DNA of 64,000 bases, taken from assembly GCA_032250805.1 (NCBI GenBank), contig JAVVEM010000009.1, forward strand, positions 38,154 to 102,153, read 5' to 3'. Under the pieces are notes generated by a model. It was not told the origin of the DNA, searched no databases, and saw only the letters and a program-made list of their open reading frames with translations. Shown in pieces: positions 26,595 to 34,844 of the stretch. The stretch comes from B18-G4 sp032250805. Its GTDB lineage: Bacteria > Bacteroidota > Bacteroidia > Bacteroidales > B18-G4. Position numbers and translations under genes: made by a program. Every line of letters begins with the position of its first letter. Position 1 is the first letter of the stretch.

Positions 26595-27368
26595 ATGATA
26601 CTGATCGACACCCACACGCATCTTTACCTAAATGCATTTGACGAAGACCGCGAGCAGATGGTTGAGCGGGCCATCACCAGCGGCATAAAGTATATGTTCC
26701 TTCCAAACATCGACAGCAGTTCAGTAAAAGGGATGCATGGCCTTTGCGATCGTTTTCCGGAGAATTGCTTTCCCATGATGGGCCTTCATCCGACCTCGGT
26801 AAAAGAAAACTACAAACAGGAGCTCGATAAGATTATCAAGCTGCTCGAAGAAAATACTTATTATGGTATTGGAGAAACGGGTATTGACCTTTACTGGGAT
26901 AAGACGTATTACCGCGAACAGCTTGCATCTTTTAATTTTCAGATCGACCTGGCCATTGAATATAACCTGCCCCTTGTGATCCATGCGCGTGAATCCTTTA
27001 CGGAAATATTCAGTCAGCTTGAGAACAGGGATATCAGCGGATTACAGGGTGTTTTTCATTGTTTTACCGGCAACAGGGAGGAAGCAGAGCGTGCTATTCA
27101 GCTCGGGTTCATGCTGGGTATTGGCGGGGTGCTCACTTACAAGCGTTCAGGGCTCGACCAGGTGGTGGAACAAATCGGCATCGAACATCTTATACTTGAA
27201 ACCGATGCTCCTTTTCTGCCACCTGTTCCCCACAGGGGTAAAAGAAATGAAAGCGCCTATCTTATCCATGTGGCCGACAAGCTTGCAGAAGTGCTGAAAA
27301 TGCCCCTTGAAGAAGTGTCGCGGATTACTACACAAAATGCAGGCAAACTGTTTAACTTCAACATCTGA
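26595..27368 (+). CDS. tatD: TatD-family metal-dependent hydrolase
   Basis: The 257-residue TIM-barrel protein opens with the metal-binding DTHTHLYLNAFDEDR. It carries GLHPTSVKENY, GETGIDLYWD, LPLVIHARES, FHCFTGNREEA and the final LETDAPFLPPVPHRGKRN, all standard TatD motifs in the right order. Members are 3'-5' DNA exonucleases or deoxyribonucleases. The asparaginase gene starts two bases after its stop, so the two are co-transcribed, apparently from a promoter that leaves no leader. Confidence 0.93.
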   Translation: MILIDTHTHLYLNAFDEDREQMVERAITSGIKYMFLPNIDSSSVKGMHGLCDRFPENCFPMMGLHPTSVKENYKQELDKIIKLLEENTYYGIGETGIDLYWDKTYYREQLASFNFQIDLAIEYNLPLVIHARESFTEIFSQLENRDISGLQGVFHCFTGNREEAERAIQLGFMLGIGGVLTYKRSGLDQVVEQIGIEHLILETDAPFLPPVPHRGKRNESAYLIHVADKLAEVLKMPLEEVSRITTQNAGKLFNFNI

Positions 27369-27370
27369 TT

Positions 27371-28399
27371 ATGGAAACAAAACGAAAGATCCTTGTAGTC
27401 TATACCGGAGGCACCATTGGCATGATCATGGATAAAGCCAGTGGCACCCTGCAACCGCTTGAATTTGAGCACATGTCGAAATTTATACCTGAATTTGATG
27501 ACTGTGATTACGATCTTGATTATGTTTCGTTTGATCCTACGGTTGACTCCTCGAATATGGGACCGGCAGGATGGATAAAGCTGGCCGGTATTATTGAAAA
27601 GCATTATGAGTTGTTTGATGGATTTGTGATCCTGCACGGATCCGACACCATGGCCTTTTCTGCATCCGCCCTGAGTTTTATGCTTGAAAATCTGAATAAG
27701 CCTGTGATCTTTACCGGTTCACAATTACCACTGGGGATCAACCGCACCGATGGAAAAGAGAATTTTGTCACTGCTGTTGAGATCGCTGCCATGCATGAAG
27801 ATGATACACCTATGGTTCCGGAAGTATGTATCTATTTCGAAAACCAGCTCTATCGCGGTAATCGTACATTTAAATACAATGCTGAAAATTTCGAGGCCTT
27901 CCGTTCAGTGAATTATCCTGTACTGGCTGATGTGGGGGTTTACATTAAAATTAATAACAATGCCATTCACAAGCTTAATTTCAAAAAGCTTAAAGTGCAT
28001 AAATCGCTGGATACATCAGTAATGGTATTGAAACTTTTTCCGGGCATCAACAATGAAGCCGTCAGGCATATTCTGAATACCGAAGGATTGAAAGCATTGG
28101 TGTTGGAAACATATGGTACAGGAAATACCCATACCGATCCGGAATTTATACGTCTGCTCAGCGAAGCGATCAGCAATGGATTATTCATATTAAACATTAC
28201 ACAATGCAAGGGTGGCGCTGTTGAGCACGGCAAATACCAGGCGAGCATACCACTTTCCGAGGCCGGGGTAGTAAGTGGCTTTGACATGACCCTCGAAGCC
28301 GCAGTTACAAAGCTGATGTTCATACTTGGACAAGGTTATGCGGGGAAAAAGCTGGCCACAGCCTTACAAAGCCCGCTCAGAGGTGAGTTGAGCCTTTGA
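27371..28399 (+). CDS. ansA: Type I (cytoplasmic) L-asparaginase
   Basis: The 342-residue protein has the first threonine motif VVYTGGTIGMI and the second, ILHGSDTMAFSASALSFM near residue 87, followed by KPVIFTGSQLP. Both catalytic Thr regions and the Lys/Asp partners are present and there is no signal peptide, so this is the cytoplasmic type I enzyme. It hydrolyses asparagine to aspartate and ammonia. It follows tatD by two bases. Confidence 0.93.
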   Translation: METKRKILVVYTGGTIGMIMDKASGTLQPLEFEHMSKFIPEFDDCDYDLDYVSFDPTVDSSNMGPAGWIKLAGIIEKHYELFDGFVILHGSDTMAFSASALSFMLENLNKPVIFTGSQLPLGINRTDGKENFVTAVEIAAMHEDDTPMVPEVCIYFENQLYRGNRTFKYNAENFEAFRSVNYPVLADVGVYIKINNNAIHKLNFKKLKVHKSLDTSVMVLKLFPGINNEAVRHILNTEGLKALVLETYGTGNTHTDPEFIRLLSEAISNGLFILNITQCKGGAVEHGKYQASIPLSEAGVVSGFDMTLEAAVTKLMFILGQGYAGKKLATALQSPLRGELSL

Positions 28400-28579
28400 A
28401 AGACTTGATTTTAATAAATTTTTTGAAAAGTATTTTTCAGCACGGTTTTTGGAGCAAATACACAAAATATGCAACAAATAACCTGAAGTAAAATTTACAT
28501 GAGAAATTGCACTATCAATTAATTTTTTATTACTTTAGCTGCCTGATTATTGGATTCGGCCTTGGCTGTGAACGATACA

Positions 28580-28670
28580 GGAGAGGTGGCCGAGTGGTCG
28601 AAGGCGCACGCCTGGAAAGCGTGTATGCGTCAAAAGCGCATCATGGGTTCGAATCCCATTCTCTCCGCCA
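28580..28670 (+). tRNA. tRNA-Ser (anticodon GGA)
   Basis: A 91-base class II tRNA with a long variable arm (GCGTGTATGCGTCAAAAGCGC). The acceptor stem GGAGAGG pairs with the 3' arm, the anticodon loop reads CTGGAAA giving GGA, and the T arm contains GGGTTCGAATCCC. CCA is encoded at 28668-28670. It decodes UCC/UCU. Confidence 0.96.
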
Positions 28671-28744
28671 AATGCATATTATTGAGAAAAACATATATTT
28701 ACAAACTAAATTATCCACAACGTAGAATTTAACAATTATTGGCT

Positions 28745-29560
28745 ATGAAAAAATTAATTGCTTTTCTAACCATCGCAGGAATGCTTGTGTTTGCCGTATC
28801 AACTGCCATTGCCCAGGACATCAGCGCAGAAGATATTGATGAAACCACTGATACAACAGCCGTTGACACCACTGCTGTTGCCCAGGCAGCAACACCAATG
28901 CAAACCCTTGTTGATGAAGTTGAAGAACCCCAGGGTTTTCACGAGGTGCTCAAAGAAAAATTCATTGAAGGTAATGCCATGTTCATGAGTTTTGTGCTCC
29001 TGGCACTGATCTTCGGCCTGGCGATCTGTATTGAAAGGATCATTTACCTGAATCTTTCCACCACCAACACTAAAAAGCTGCTCAATAAAGTTGAAAATGC
29101 CATTGAAACAGGCGGTATCGATGCTGCAAAAGATGTGTGCAAAAACACACGCGGCCCCGTTGCCAGCATTTTCTTCCAGGGCCTTACCCGTTATGAAGAC
29201 GGGCTTGCAGAAGTTGAGAAATCAATCGTTTCATACGGCAGTGTGCTCATGGGCAGGCTCGAAAGCGGACTTTCATGGATTTCCCTCTTTATCGCCATTG
29301 CCCCGATGCTCGGGTTTATGGGTACTGTTATCGGGATGATCTCCGCATTTGATAGTATTGAAGCAATGGGCGACATCTCGCCGGCAGTTGTTGCCGGTGG
29401 TATTAAAGTGGCGCTGCTTACCACAGTGTTTGGTCTTATTGTTGCCATCATTCTGCAGATCTTCTTTAATTACATCGTGTCAAAAGTTGACGGCCTTGTT
29501 AATGCTATGGAAGATAGCACCATTTCATTCATTGATATTCTTGCTAAGAATAAAAAATAA
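28745..29560 (+). CDS. exbB: ExbB/TolQ/MotA-type proton channel with signal-like leader
   Basis: I use the ATG at 28745 (MKKLIAFLTIAGM), giving 271 residues, rather than a TTG two codons earlier. A cleavable-looking signal (to about AIAQ, residue 24) precedes a Thr/Asp-rich spacer. The MotA/TolQ/ExbB core follows, with a transmembrane helix at about 80-102, the segment IAPMLGFMGTVIGMISAFD, and the last helix VALLTTVFGLIVAIILQIFF. It supplies proton-motive energy to TonB- or Tol-type systems together with ExbD. It begins a four-gene operon (28745-31039) ending at a strong terminator. Confidence 0.9.
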   Translation: MKKLIAFLTIAGMLVFAVSTAIAQDISAEDIDETTDTTAVDTTAVAQAATPMQTLVDEVEEPQGFHEVLKEKFIEGNAMFMSFVLLALIFGLAICIERIIYLNLSTTNTKKLLNKVENAIETGGIDAAKDVCKNTRGPVASIFFQGLTRYEDGLAEVEKSIVSYGSVLMGRLESGLSWISLFIAIAPMLGFMGTVIGMISAFDSIEAMGDISPAVVAGGIKVALLTTVFGLIVAIILQIFFNYIVSKVDGLVNAMEDSTISFIDILAKNKK

Positions 29561-29572
29561 AACTGAGTTATC

Positions 29573-29989
29573 ATGACAGTACTAGCATCAAAAATATTAC
29601 GTATATTTCTGGGAGTACTCCTGGGCATATCAGCTTTATTGGCGGCCCTTTTCTATGGGGGGGCGATCTCCGATGATGTACTGATATACTGGGGATATGC
29701 CCTGTTGATCTTTACTGCAGTGATCACAATTCTATTTCCCATCGCGTTTCTTATTCTGAATCCTAAAAATTCAATTAAGATCTTTATCGCATTAGGGCTG
29801 ATGGTTATTATTGCGATCATTGCCTATTCGCTGTCCCAGGTCGGGATTGAAGAACTCAGGCTCGAAAAACTGGGTACAACAGCGGAAACAGCTAAATATG
29901 TAGGCGCAGGACTGATCTTTACCTATATCCTGGCAGGACTTGCCGTTTTAGCGATCATCTACGCCAGTATCTCAAAACTTTTTAAATAA
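29573..29989 (+). CDS. Small polytopic membrane protein between exbB and exbD
   Basis: The 138-residue protein is very hydrophobic, with about four predicted helices (roughly 8-28, 36-60, 67-88, 108-133) and a short charged segment (EELRLEKLGTTAETAK) between the third and fourth. I know of no assigned function. Its position, 12 bp after exbB and 8 bp before exbD, implies a role in the same membrane energy-transducing complex. It has no similarity that I can see to TonB. Confidence 0.8.
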   Translation: MTVLASKILRIFLGVLLGISALLAALFYGGAISDDVLIYWGYALLIFTAVITILFPIAFLILNPKNSIKIFIALGLMVIIAIIAYSLSQVGIEELRLEKLGTTAETAKYVGAGLIFTYILAGLAVLAIIYASISKLFK

Positions 29990-29997
29990 TAATCACT

Positions 29998-30570
29998 ATG
30001 GCATCCAGAGAAGCACCTGAAATAAATGCCGGATCAATGGCAGATATTGCGTTTCTGCTACTGATCTTTTTCCTGGTAACCACAACCATGGACATTGATA
30101 CAGGGATCGTAAGGAAGCTGCCTCCACCCGTTGAAAATGAAGAGGATATCGACGTTAAAGAACGTAATGTCTTTAAGGTCCTTGTAAACAGCTCCGACCG
30201 CCTGATGGTGGAAGGGGAACAAGGCGATATCAGTACGCTGAAAGATAACGTTAAGGAATTCATGACCAATCCGTATAAAAGCGAAACGCTTCCTGAAATG
30301 GAATTGCGGTTTATTGAGCACCTTGGCGAAGTAGAGGTATCGAAGGGGGTGGTGTCGTTAAAGAACGACAGAGGAACTTCCTACGAGATGTATATAAAGG
30401 TTCAGAATGAGTTAACCGCTGCCTTTTCCGAACTCCGCGATGAGCTTGCGGTGAGGTATTACGGTGTAAAATTTACAAACCTCGTAAATGAAGACCATCG
30501 ACAAGCCATTCAAACGGCTATTCCTATGGCGATCTCCGAGGCGGAACCTGAAAATATAGGAGGAAATTAA
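29998..30570 (+). CDS. exbD: ExbD/TolR-family protein 1
   Basis: The 190-residue protein has a short cytoplasmic N-terminus, then one membrane helix preceded by MADIAFLLLIFFLVTTTMD. The Asp in MADIAF is the conserved proton-carrying residue of ExbD/TolR. The periplasmic domain follows, longer than usual. It is one of two consecutive exbD genes, one base apart, a common Bacteroidota arrangement. It couples proton flow through ExbB to the outer membrane. Confidence 0.9.
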   Translation: MASREAPEINAGSMADIAFLLLIFFLVTTTMDIDTGIVRKLPPPVENEEDIDVKERNVFKVLVNSSDRLMVEGEQGDISTLKDNVKEFMTNPYKSETLPEMELRFIEHLGEVEVSKGVVSLKNDRGTSYEMYIKVQNELTAAFSELRDELAVRYYGVKFTNLVNEDHRQAIQTAIPMAISEAEPENIGGN

Positions 30571-30571
30571 T

Positions 30572-31039
30572 ATGGCCAGATTCAAAAAGAAAAAATCAAC
30601 CGGCCCGCAAAAGATCAATACCTCGGCCTTGCCCGACATTATCTTTATGCTACTTTTCTTCTTTATGGTTACCACCACAATGCGCGAGGTTACGCTCATT
30701 GTGAAAGTAAAACCACCGGAAGCAACCGAAGTCCAGAAATTGGAAAAGAAATCCCTTGTAAGTTATATTTACGTTGGGGTTCCTTTAAAAGCCCAGTTCG
30801 GGACCGAATCAAGGATCCAGCTAAATGATGCCTTTGCAACCAAAGACGACATTTCTGAGTTTATCGCCGCCGAAAGAGAAGACCGTGATGAAAACGATCG
30901 TAAGTTTCTTACTACTTCGATCAAAGCTGATAAAGCTACTCGCATGGGGATCATTACCGATATCAAGCAGGAGCTTCGAAAAGTCGGAGCTTTTAAGATC
31001 AACTATTCCTCAAGGAAAGTTGCAGAGCTGAGCAATTAG
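30572..31039 (+). CDS. exbD: ExbD/TolR-family protein 2
   Basis: The 155-residue protein has the ExbD core LPDIIFMLLFFFMVTTTMRE with the conserved membrane Asp, a periplasmic domain and a basic N-terminus (MARFKKKK). It starts one base after the preceding exbD stop, so the genes are translationally linked. The operon ends here at a terminator; no tonB gene follows, unlike many relatives. Confidence 0.9.
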   Translation: MARFKKKKSTGPQKINTSALPDIIFMLLFFFMVTTTMREVTLIVKVKPPEATEVQKLEKKSLVSYIYVGVPLKAQFGTESRIQLNDAFATKDDISEFIAAEREDRDENDRKFLTTSIKADKATRMGIITDIKQELRKVGAFKINYSSRKVAELSN

Positions 31040-31059
31040 TATTTCTAGCCCAATACTTT

Positions 31060-31095
31060 GGGAAGTATCATTCATTGGTACTTCCCATTTTTTTG
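31060..31095 (+). terminator. Intrinsic terminator of the exb operon
   Basis: Stem GGGAAGTA / TACTTCCC (8 bp) with an 11-base loop is followed by ATTTTTTTG. It starts about 20 bases after the last exbD stop. The same bases encode the last residues of the convergent CPBP protease, whose stop codon lies in the loop. Confidence 0.85.
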
Positions 31096-32009
31096 TCCCT
31101 GCCCTTCCAGAACATCCAGATTATCAACACAGTAATCACAAAGCTCAGGATGATGATCCAGGTTTCGGGCATATCGCCAAGCGAATCGGAACTTGTTTGT
31201 ATACTACCCCGCGCATAAAACCAGGCTGCTACAACAGCAATCCCATTGTTAAAAAAATGTACAATCACCGGTACCCAGATCGATCGGGTCCACACAAAAA
31301 GATAGCCCAGGAACAATCCCAGAACCAGGCGGGGCAGAAAACCAAAAAACTGTAAATGCAGTGCGCTGAAGAGCAAAGTTGCAATAAATACTGCCAGATG
31401 CACATTTTTCCACCACTCCTGAAAAAGTCTCTGCAAAATACCCCTGAAAAGGAATTCCTCCCCGATAGCAGGCAACACTGCGATCATAATAAGGTTCACA
31501 GCCAGGCCTGAGTAAGTCTTTGTACTGAGAAACAATTCGGTGATCTGACGCGCCTGCTCTTCACTCTGTTTCATCCAATCTTCAATGCCTGAAAACCATA
31601 CCGGAAATTCCATCATCTCATTGATCCCCGCAAGCCAGTGCAAAAAAGGAAGAACGACGATGATCAATGACAGTCCGAGAAAGATATCGACCAGTCGGGG
31701 CGTGCGCATCATAGCTAGATATTGCCAGGGTTTTTCGCTCACCAGGGAGGCAAAGATCAAAGGCGGAAAAACAAATAACCCAAGGGTGTTGATGGTCTGC
31801 AGGAATTTAAGGATAGCCAGAGAGCCGGGCGCAGACATCACAAAGCCGCCCTTTATGATTACCAGCATATCAGACCCAAAAAACAAAAAACCAAGAGCCA
31901 TTCCGAAAACCATTGTAAAAAGAAGACTCAGGAGGATGAGCAGCAGCAGCGAAAGGAGTTTAAGCAAAGGTGAACTGCCGTATAGTAAAGGTTTACTGAT
32001 TAGCTGCAT
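31068..32009 (-). CDS. CPBP-family intramembrane metalloprotease
   Basis: The 313-residue polytopic protein has about eight hydrophobic segments. It carries the CPBP/Abi motifs IGEEFLFRGILQRL (EExxxR, near residue 180), ALHLQFFGFLPRLVLGLFLG and PVIVHFFNNGIA, with the His and Asn ligands of the third motif. These glutamate/histidine proteases act in the membrane on CAAX-like or other substrates; the target here is unknown. It is convergent with the exb operon and divergent from dusB. Confidence 0.88.
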   Translation of the reverse strand: MQLISKPLLYGSSPLLKLLSLLLLILLSLLFTMVFGMALGFLFFGSDMLVIIKGGFVMSAPGSLAILKFLQTINTLGLFVFPPLIFASLVSEKPWQYLAMMRTPRLVDIFLGLSLIIVVLPFLHWLAGINEMMEFPVWFSGIEDWMKQSEEQARQITELFLSTKTYSGLAVNLIMIAVLPAIGEEFLFRGILQRLFQEWWKNVHLAVFIATLLFSALHLQFFGFLPRLVLGLFLGYLFVWTRSIWVPVIVHFFNNGIAVVAAWFYARGSIQTSSDSLGDMPETWIIILSFVITVLIIWMFWKGRDKKMGSTNE

Positions 32010-32039
32010 ACCAAATCATTTAGGTTTGGCCAAAAGTAG

Positions 32040-32047
32040 TAATTTTG
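32040..32047 (+). promoter_or_regulatory. -7 promoter element of dusB (TAATTTTG)
   Basis: TAATTTTG matches TAnnTTTG and would start a transcript about 38 bases before the dusB ATG. No good -33 TTTG was found at the usual distance. Confidence 0.5.
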
Positions 32048-32090
32048 CGGTCATCCGGCAAATGCCTGCGCAATCCCGAAAAATTAAGCC

Positions 32091-33062
32091 ATGAACATCG
32101 GCAATTTAATATTTGATGAGGTTCCTCTGATCCTTGCTCCGCTTGAGGACATCACCGACCTCCCTTTCCGTTTGCTATGCAAGCAACTTGGTGCCGATCT
32201 GATGTTTACCGAATTCATTTCATCGGAAGGCCTGATCAGGGATGCATATAAAAGTGTGGTCAAGCTTGAACTCAAAGAAGAAGAAAGACCGGTAGGCATT
32301 CAGATATTCGGACACGACACCGGCAGTATGATCAGGGCAACGGAGATCGCTGTTCAGGCCAATCCCGACCTGATCGACATCAACTTTGGTTGCCCGGTGC
32401 GCAAAGTAACCAATAAAGGTGCCGGAGCAGCCATGCTCAGAGACGTGCCCAGGATGATTGAGATCACCAGGGCGGTTGTCAGGGCAACAACGCTTCCGGT
32501 AACAGTAAAGACCCGCCTGGGCTGGGATGAAAACAGTAAAAACATTGTTGAGGTTGCTGAGCGGCTTCAGGATACCGGCATAGCCGCATTAAGCATACAC
32601 GGCAGGACGCGGGCACAACTTTATGGTGGCAGGGCCGACTGGACCCTGATCGGTGAGGTGAAAAATAATCCACATATCCAGATCCCTATTATCGGCAATG
32701 GCGATATCACCAGTCCTGAAGTAGCACTTGAAATGAAAAACCGCTATGGTGTGGATGGCCTCATGATCGGGCGGGCAGCGATTGGATATCCATGGATATT
32801 CAGGGAGATCAGGGAATATTTCAGAGAAGGCACCATTCATGCTGCTCCAGACATTAACGAACGCATTGACGTTTGCAAACAACACCTGATCCATTCGATA
32901 GAATATAAAGGTGAGCGACGCGGAATGCTTGAAATGCGGAAGCATTACAGTAACTATTTCAAGGGGTTAAAAAATTTTAAACCTTTTAAAATAAAACTGA
33001 TGCAGGAAGAAGAAGCAGGCAAATTGCTGAATATACTGGAGGAGGTTAGGGAGGCCTGTTGA
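32091..33062 (+). CDS. dusB: tRNA-dihydrouridine synthase
   Basis: The 323-residue FMN enzyme begins with the flavin-binding LILAPLEDITDLPFR. It has the DusB-type INFGCPVRKVTNKGAGAAML, whose Cys is the catalytic acid, KTRLGWDENSKN, ALSIHGRTRAQLYGG, and IIGNGDI followed by DGLMIGRAAIGYPWIF. It reduces uridine in tRNA D-loops. Length and motifs are complete. Confidence 0.94.
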   Translation: MNIGNLIFDEVPLILAPLEDITDLPFRLLCKQLGADLMFTEFISSEGLIRDAYKSVVKLELKEEERPVGIQIFGHDTGSMIRATEIAVQANPDLIDINFGCPVRKVTNKGAGAAMLRDVPRMIEITRAVVRATTLPVTVKTRLGWDENSKNIVEVAERLQDTGIAALSIHGRTRAQLYGGRADWTLIGEVKNNPHIQIPIIGNGDITSPEVALEMKNRYGVDGLMIGRAAIGYPWIFREIREYFREGTIHAAPDINERIDVCKQHLIHSIEYKGERRGMLEMRKHYSNYFKGLKNFKPFKIKLMQEEEAGKLLNILEEVREAC

Positions 33063-33105
33063 TTTAACGATTTTTGATGTGCGGTTTTTGATGTGCGATT
33101 TTTTT
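33061..33105 (+). repeat. Left arm of an inverted repeat with internal duplication
   Basis: The arm contains two tandem copies of TTTTTGATGTGCG and starts at the last bases of dusB. Its reverse complement, with three mismatches over about 29 bases, is found at 33194-33222. Confidence 0.65.
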
Positions 33106-33193
33106 TATTTAGCAAGTGGGACTTTTTTTTATTTTTTGGTACTATGATATTGGGACTACTCTATGAGAACGAACTCCAATGGCTTTGTGCATT

Positions 33194-33222
33194 AAAAATC
33201 GCACATCGAAAACCGCTAAATC
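33194..33222 (-). repeat. Right arm of the inverted repeat
   Basis: AAAAATCGCACATCGAAAAC and the following nine bases are the reverse complement of the left arm at 33061-33105. The arm reaches into the stop codon of the HAD phosphatase gene. The two arms enclose about 90 AT-rich bases, which could be a MITE-like element or a long bidirectional transcript structure. Confidence 0.65.
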
Positions 33223-33853
33223 ATTTTAGTTCCAGCTTTTTATCAAAAAGATCCATGATCTCTTTTCCCGGGGGAAGGTGGCACGGGATAATTCCTGTGC
33301 TTGCGGCGGCTTCAGTGTTTTCTTTCAGGTCATCAATAAAAACCGTTTCGGCCGGGTTAAGTTGTCCTTCGGCAAGGATCATGCGAAATATTTCGGGGTC
33401 GGGCTTACGCACACCCATCAGGTAGGAATACCAGGCCCTGGTAAAAAAACTGTCCAGAGAAGGATAGTCATAGGTATCGCGAAAATATTTATCGTAATAT
33501 GCAAAATGGATCGCATTGGTATTGCTCAGAAGATAGAGCTTATATTTTGATTTCAGCCTGGTCATGAAACGAACCCTTTCAGGAGGGATATCAAGCAGCA
33601 TGGCATTCCAGGCATCATCGATTTCCTGATCGCTAATTTCAGCATCGACAATATTTTTTATGGCTGTGCGGAATTCTTCCGGACTGATCTTTGCTGTTTC
33701 GAGATCATGGTATATATTATCATTCAAAAGCTTCAGGTGAAGCTCATCAAGATTGGTTACACCCTTCGCTTTCATGTGTTCCTGCACTGCCGATGGGTCG
33801 ACATTGATGATCACTTCGCCAAGGTCAAATACAATATTTCTGATTTTATTCAT
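33221..33853 (-). CDS. HAD-superfamily phosphatase (subfamily IA, YihX-like)
   Basis: The 210-residue protein has motif I FDLGEVIINVDPS, motif II LLSNTNAIH near residue 105, the motif III Lys in GVRKPDPEIF and motif IV FIDDLKENTEAAA. Motif I is the HAD-IA variant with DxG, in which the second Asp is replaced by Gly. YihX itself acts on glucose-1-phosphate; the substrate here is not known. A -7 element sits five bases before the ATG. Confidence 0.85.
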   Translation of the reverse strand: MNKIRNIVFDLGEVIINVDPSAVQEHMKAKGVTNLDELHLKLLNDNIYHDLETAKISPEEFRTAIKNIVDAEISDQEIDDAWNAMLLDIPPERVRFMTRLKSKYKLYLLSNTNAIHFAYYDKYFRDTYDYPSLDSFFTRAWYSYLMGVRKPDPEIFRMILAEGQLNPAETVFIDDLKENTEAAASTGIIPCHLPPGKEIMDLFDKKLELK

Positions 33854-33858
33854 GGGGG

Positions 33859-33866
33859 CAAATTTA
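33859..33866 (-). promoter_or_regulatory. -7 promoter element of the HAD gene (TAAATTTG)
   Basis: TAAATTTG on the minus strand is followed by CCCCC and the ATG, so the transcript would have essentially no leader. Confidence 0.5.
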
Positions 33867-33973
33867 CAAAATTTCCCCGCTTGAATTATAAATCAAAGCA
33901 AATCAGCCGTTAATGGATATTATCAATTTTGTAACTTTATGCACTCTGTAAATTAATTTTAAAGAAATCTGCC

Positions 33974-34834
33974 ATGGATGATAAATATCGTGATATAAGG
34001 CTTGAAAAACTGATGGAGCGGAAAAAAGAGCTGAACTGTCTATATACCATTGAGCATTTGCTGATTGATGACCAACGTAAGCTCGAATACGTTTTACAGG
34101 ACCTCGTTAAAGCCATTCCGCCCGGCTGGCAATATCCTACAGTTTGTGAATGCCGGATCACCCTCGAAGATGATGTTTATGCAACCGAGGATTTCAACCT
34201 GACGGAACATATCCAAACATCCGACATTGTTGTTGGAGAGCATATTGCTGGCAAAATAGAGGTTGTTTATACCCAGCTGATCCGCCTGCACCGCGGGAGT
34301 GCCTTTTTGCCGGAAGAGCAGAAATTGCTCAATACCATAGCCAACTCCCTTGGAAGGGCAATTTTCAGAAGAAAACTAAAATCAACCCTGAATTACCTTA
34401 AAGACTCGAAGGAAAAGGAAGACAGCAGTTATCCCGATGAATTGATCCTGAACCCTGAACCCGACCAGCACTGGAAATGGCGTTATGAGATCGTTGAAAA
34501 GATTGTCGAACACCTTGATCTGGATCGTTTCGGCCTTAAAGGGCTTTACCTGATCGGCAGCACAAAAAATGCCACTGCCGGTCCGGGTTCTGATATTGAT
34601 CTCATCGCACACTCTGACGGGGATAAAGAAAAGATTGAGCACCTCCGTCTGTGGTTGCAGGGATGGGGGCTTTGCCTCAGTGAGATGAATCGGACGAAAT
34701 CAGGATATAAAAGCAACGAAAGCCTGATCGACCTGCATATCATCACCGATGAAGATATAAAAAAGAAGGACAGTTATGCCATCATGCTCACATCGGTGAA
34801 TGATCGTGCCCGTCCGATCAAAGTTAAAAACTAA
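33974..34834 (+). CDS. Sensor-like domain fused to a nucleotidyltransferase domain
   Basis: The 286-residue protein has two parts. Residues 1-140 are an alpha/beta region with a GAF-like flavour (ELNCLYTIEHLLIDD, then EEQKLLNTIANSLGRAIFRRKL, a typical GAF C-terminal helix). Residues 165-286 form a polymerase-beta-like nucleotidyltransferase with LIGSTKNATAGPGSDIDLIA, which supplies the GS and DxD metal residues. The third acidic position may be in LIDLHIITDED. Such nucleotidyltransferases modify RNA, proteins or small molecules; the target is not evident. A calcineurin-like phosphoesterase gene follows after ten bases, suggesting a functional pair. Confidence 0.7.
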   Translation: MDDKYRDIRLEKLMERKKELNCLYTIEHLLIDDQRKLEYVLQDLVKAIPPGWQYPTVCECRITLEDDVYATEDFNLTEHIQTSDIVVGEHIAGKIEVVYTQLIRLHRGSAFLPEEQKLLNTIANSLGRAIFRRKLKSTLNYLKDSKEKEDSSYPDELILNPEPDQHWKWRYEIVEKIVEHLDLDRFGLKGLYLIGSTKNATAGPGSDIDLIAHSDGDKEKIEHLRLWLQGWGLCLSEMNRTKSGYKSNESLIDLHIITDEDIKKKDSYAIMLTSVNDRARPIKVKN

Positions 34835-34844
34835 AGTAAATATT

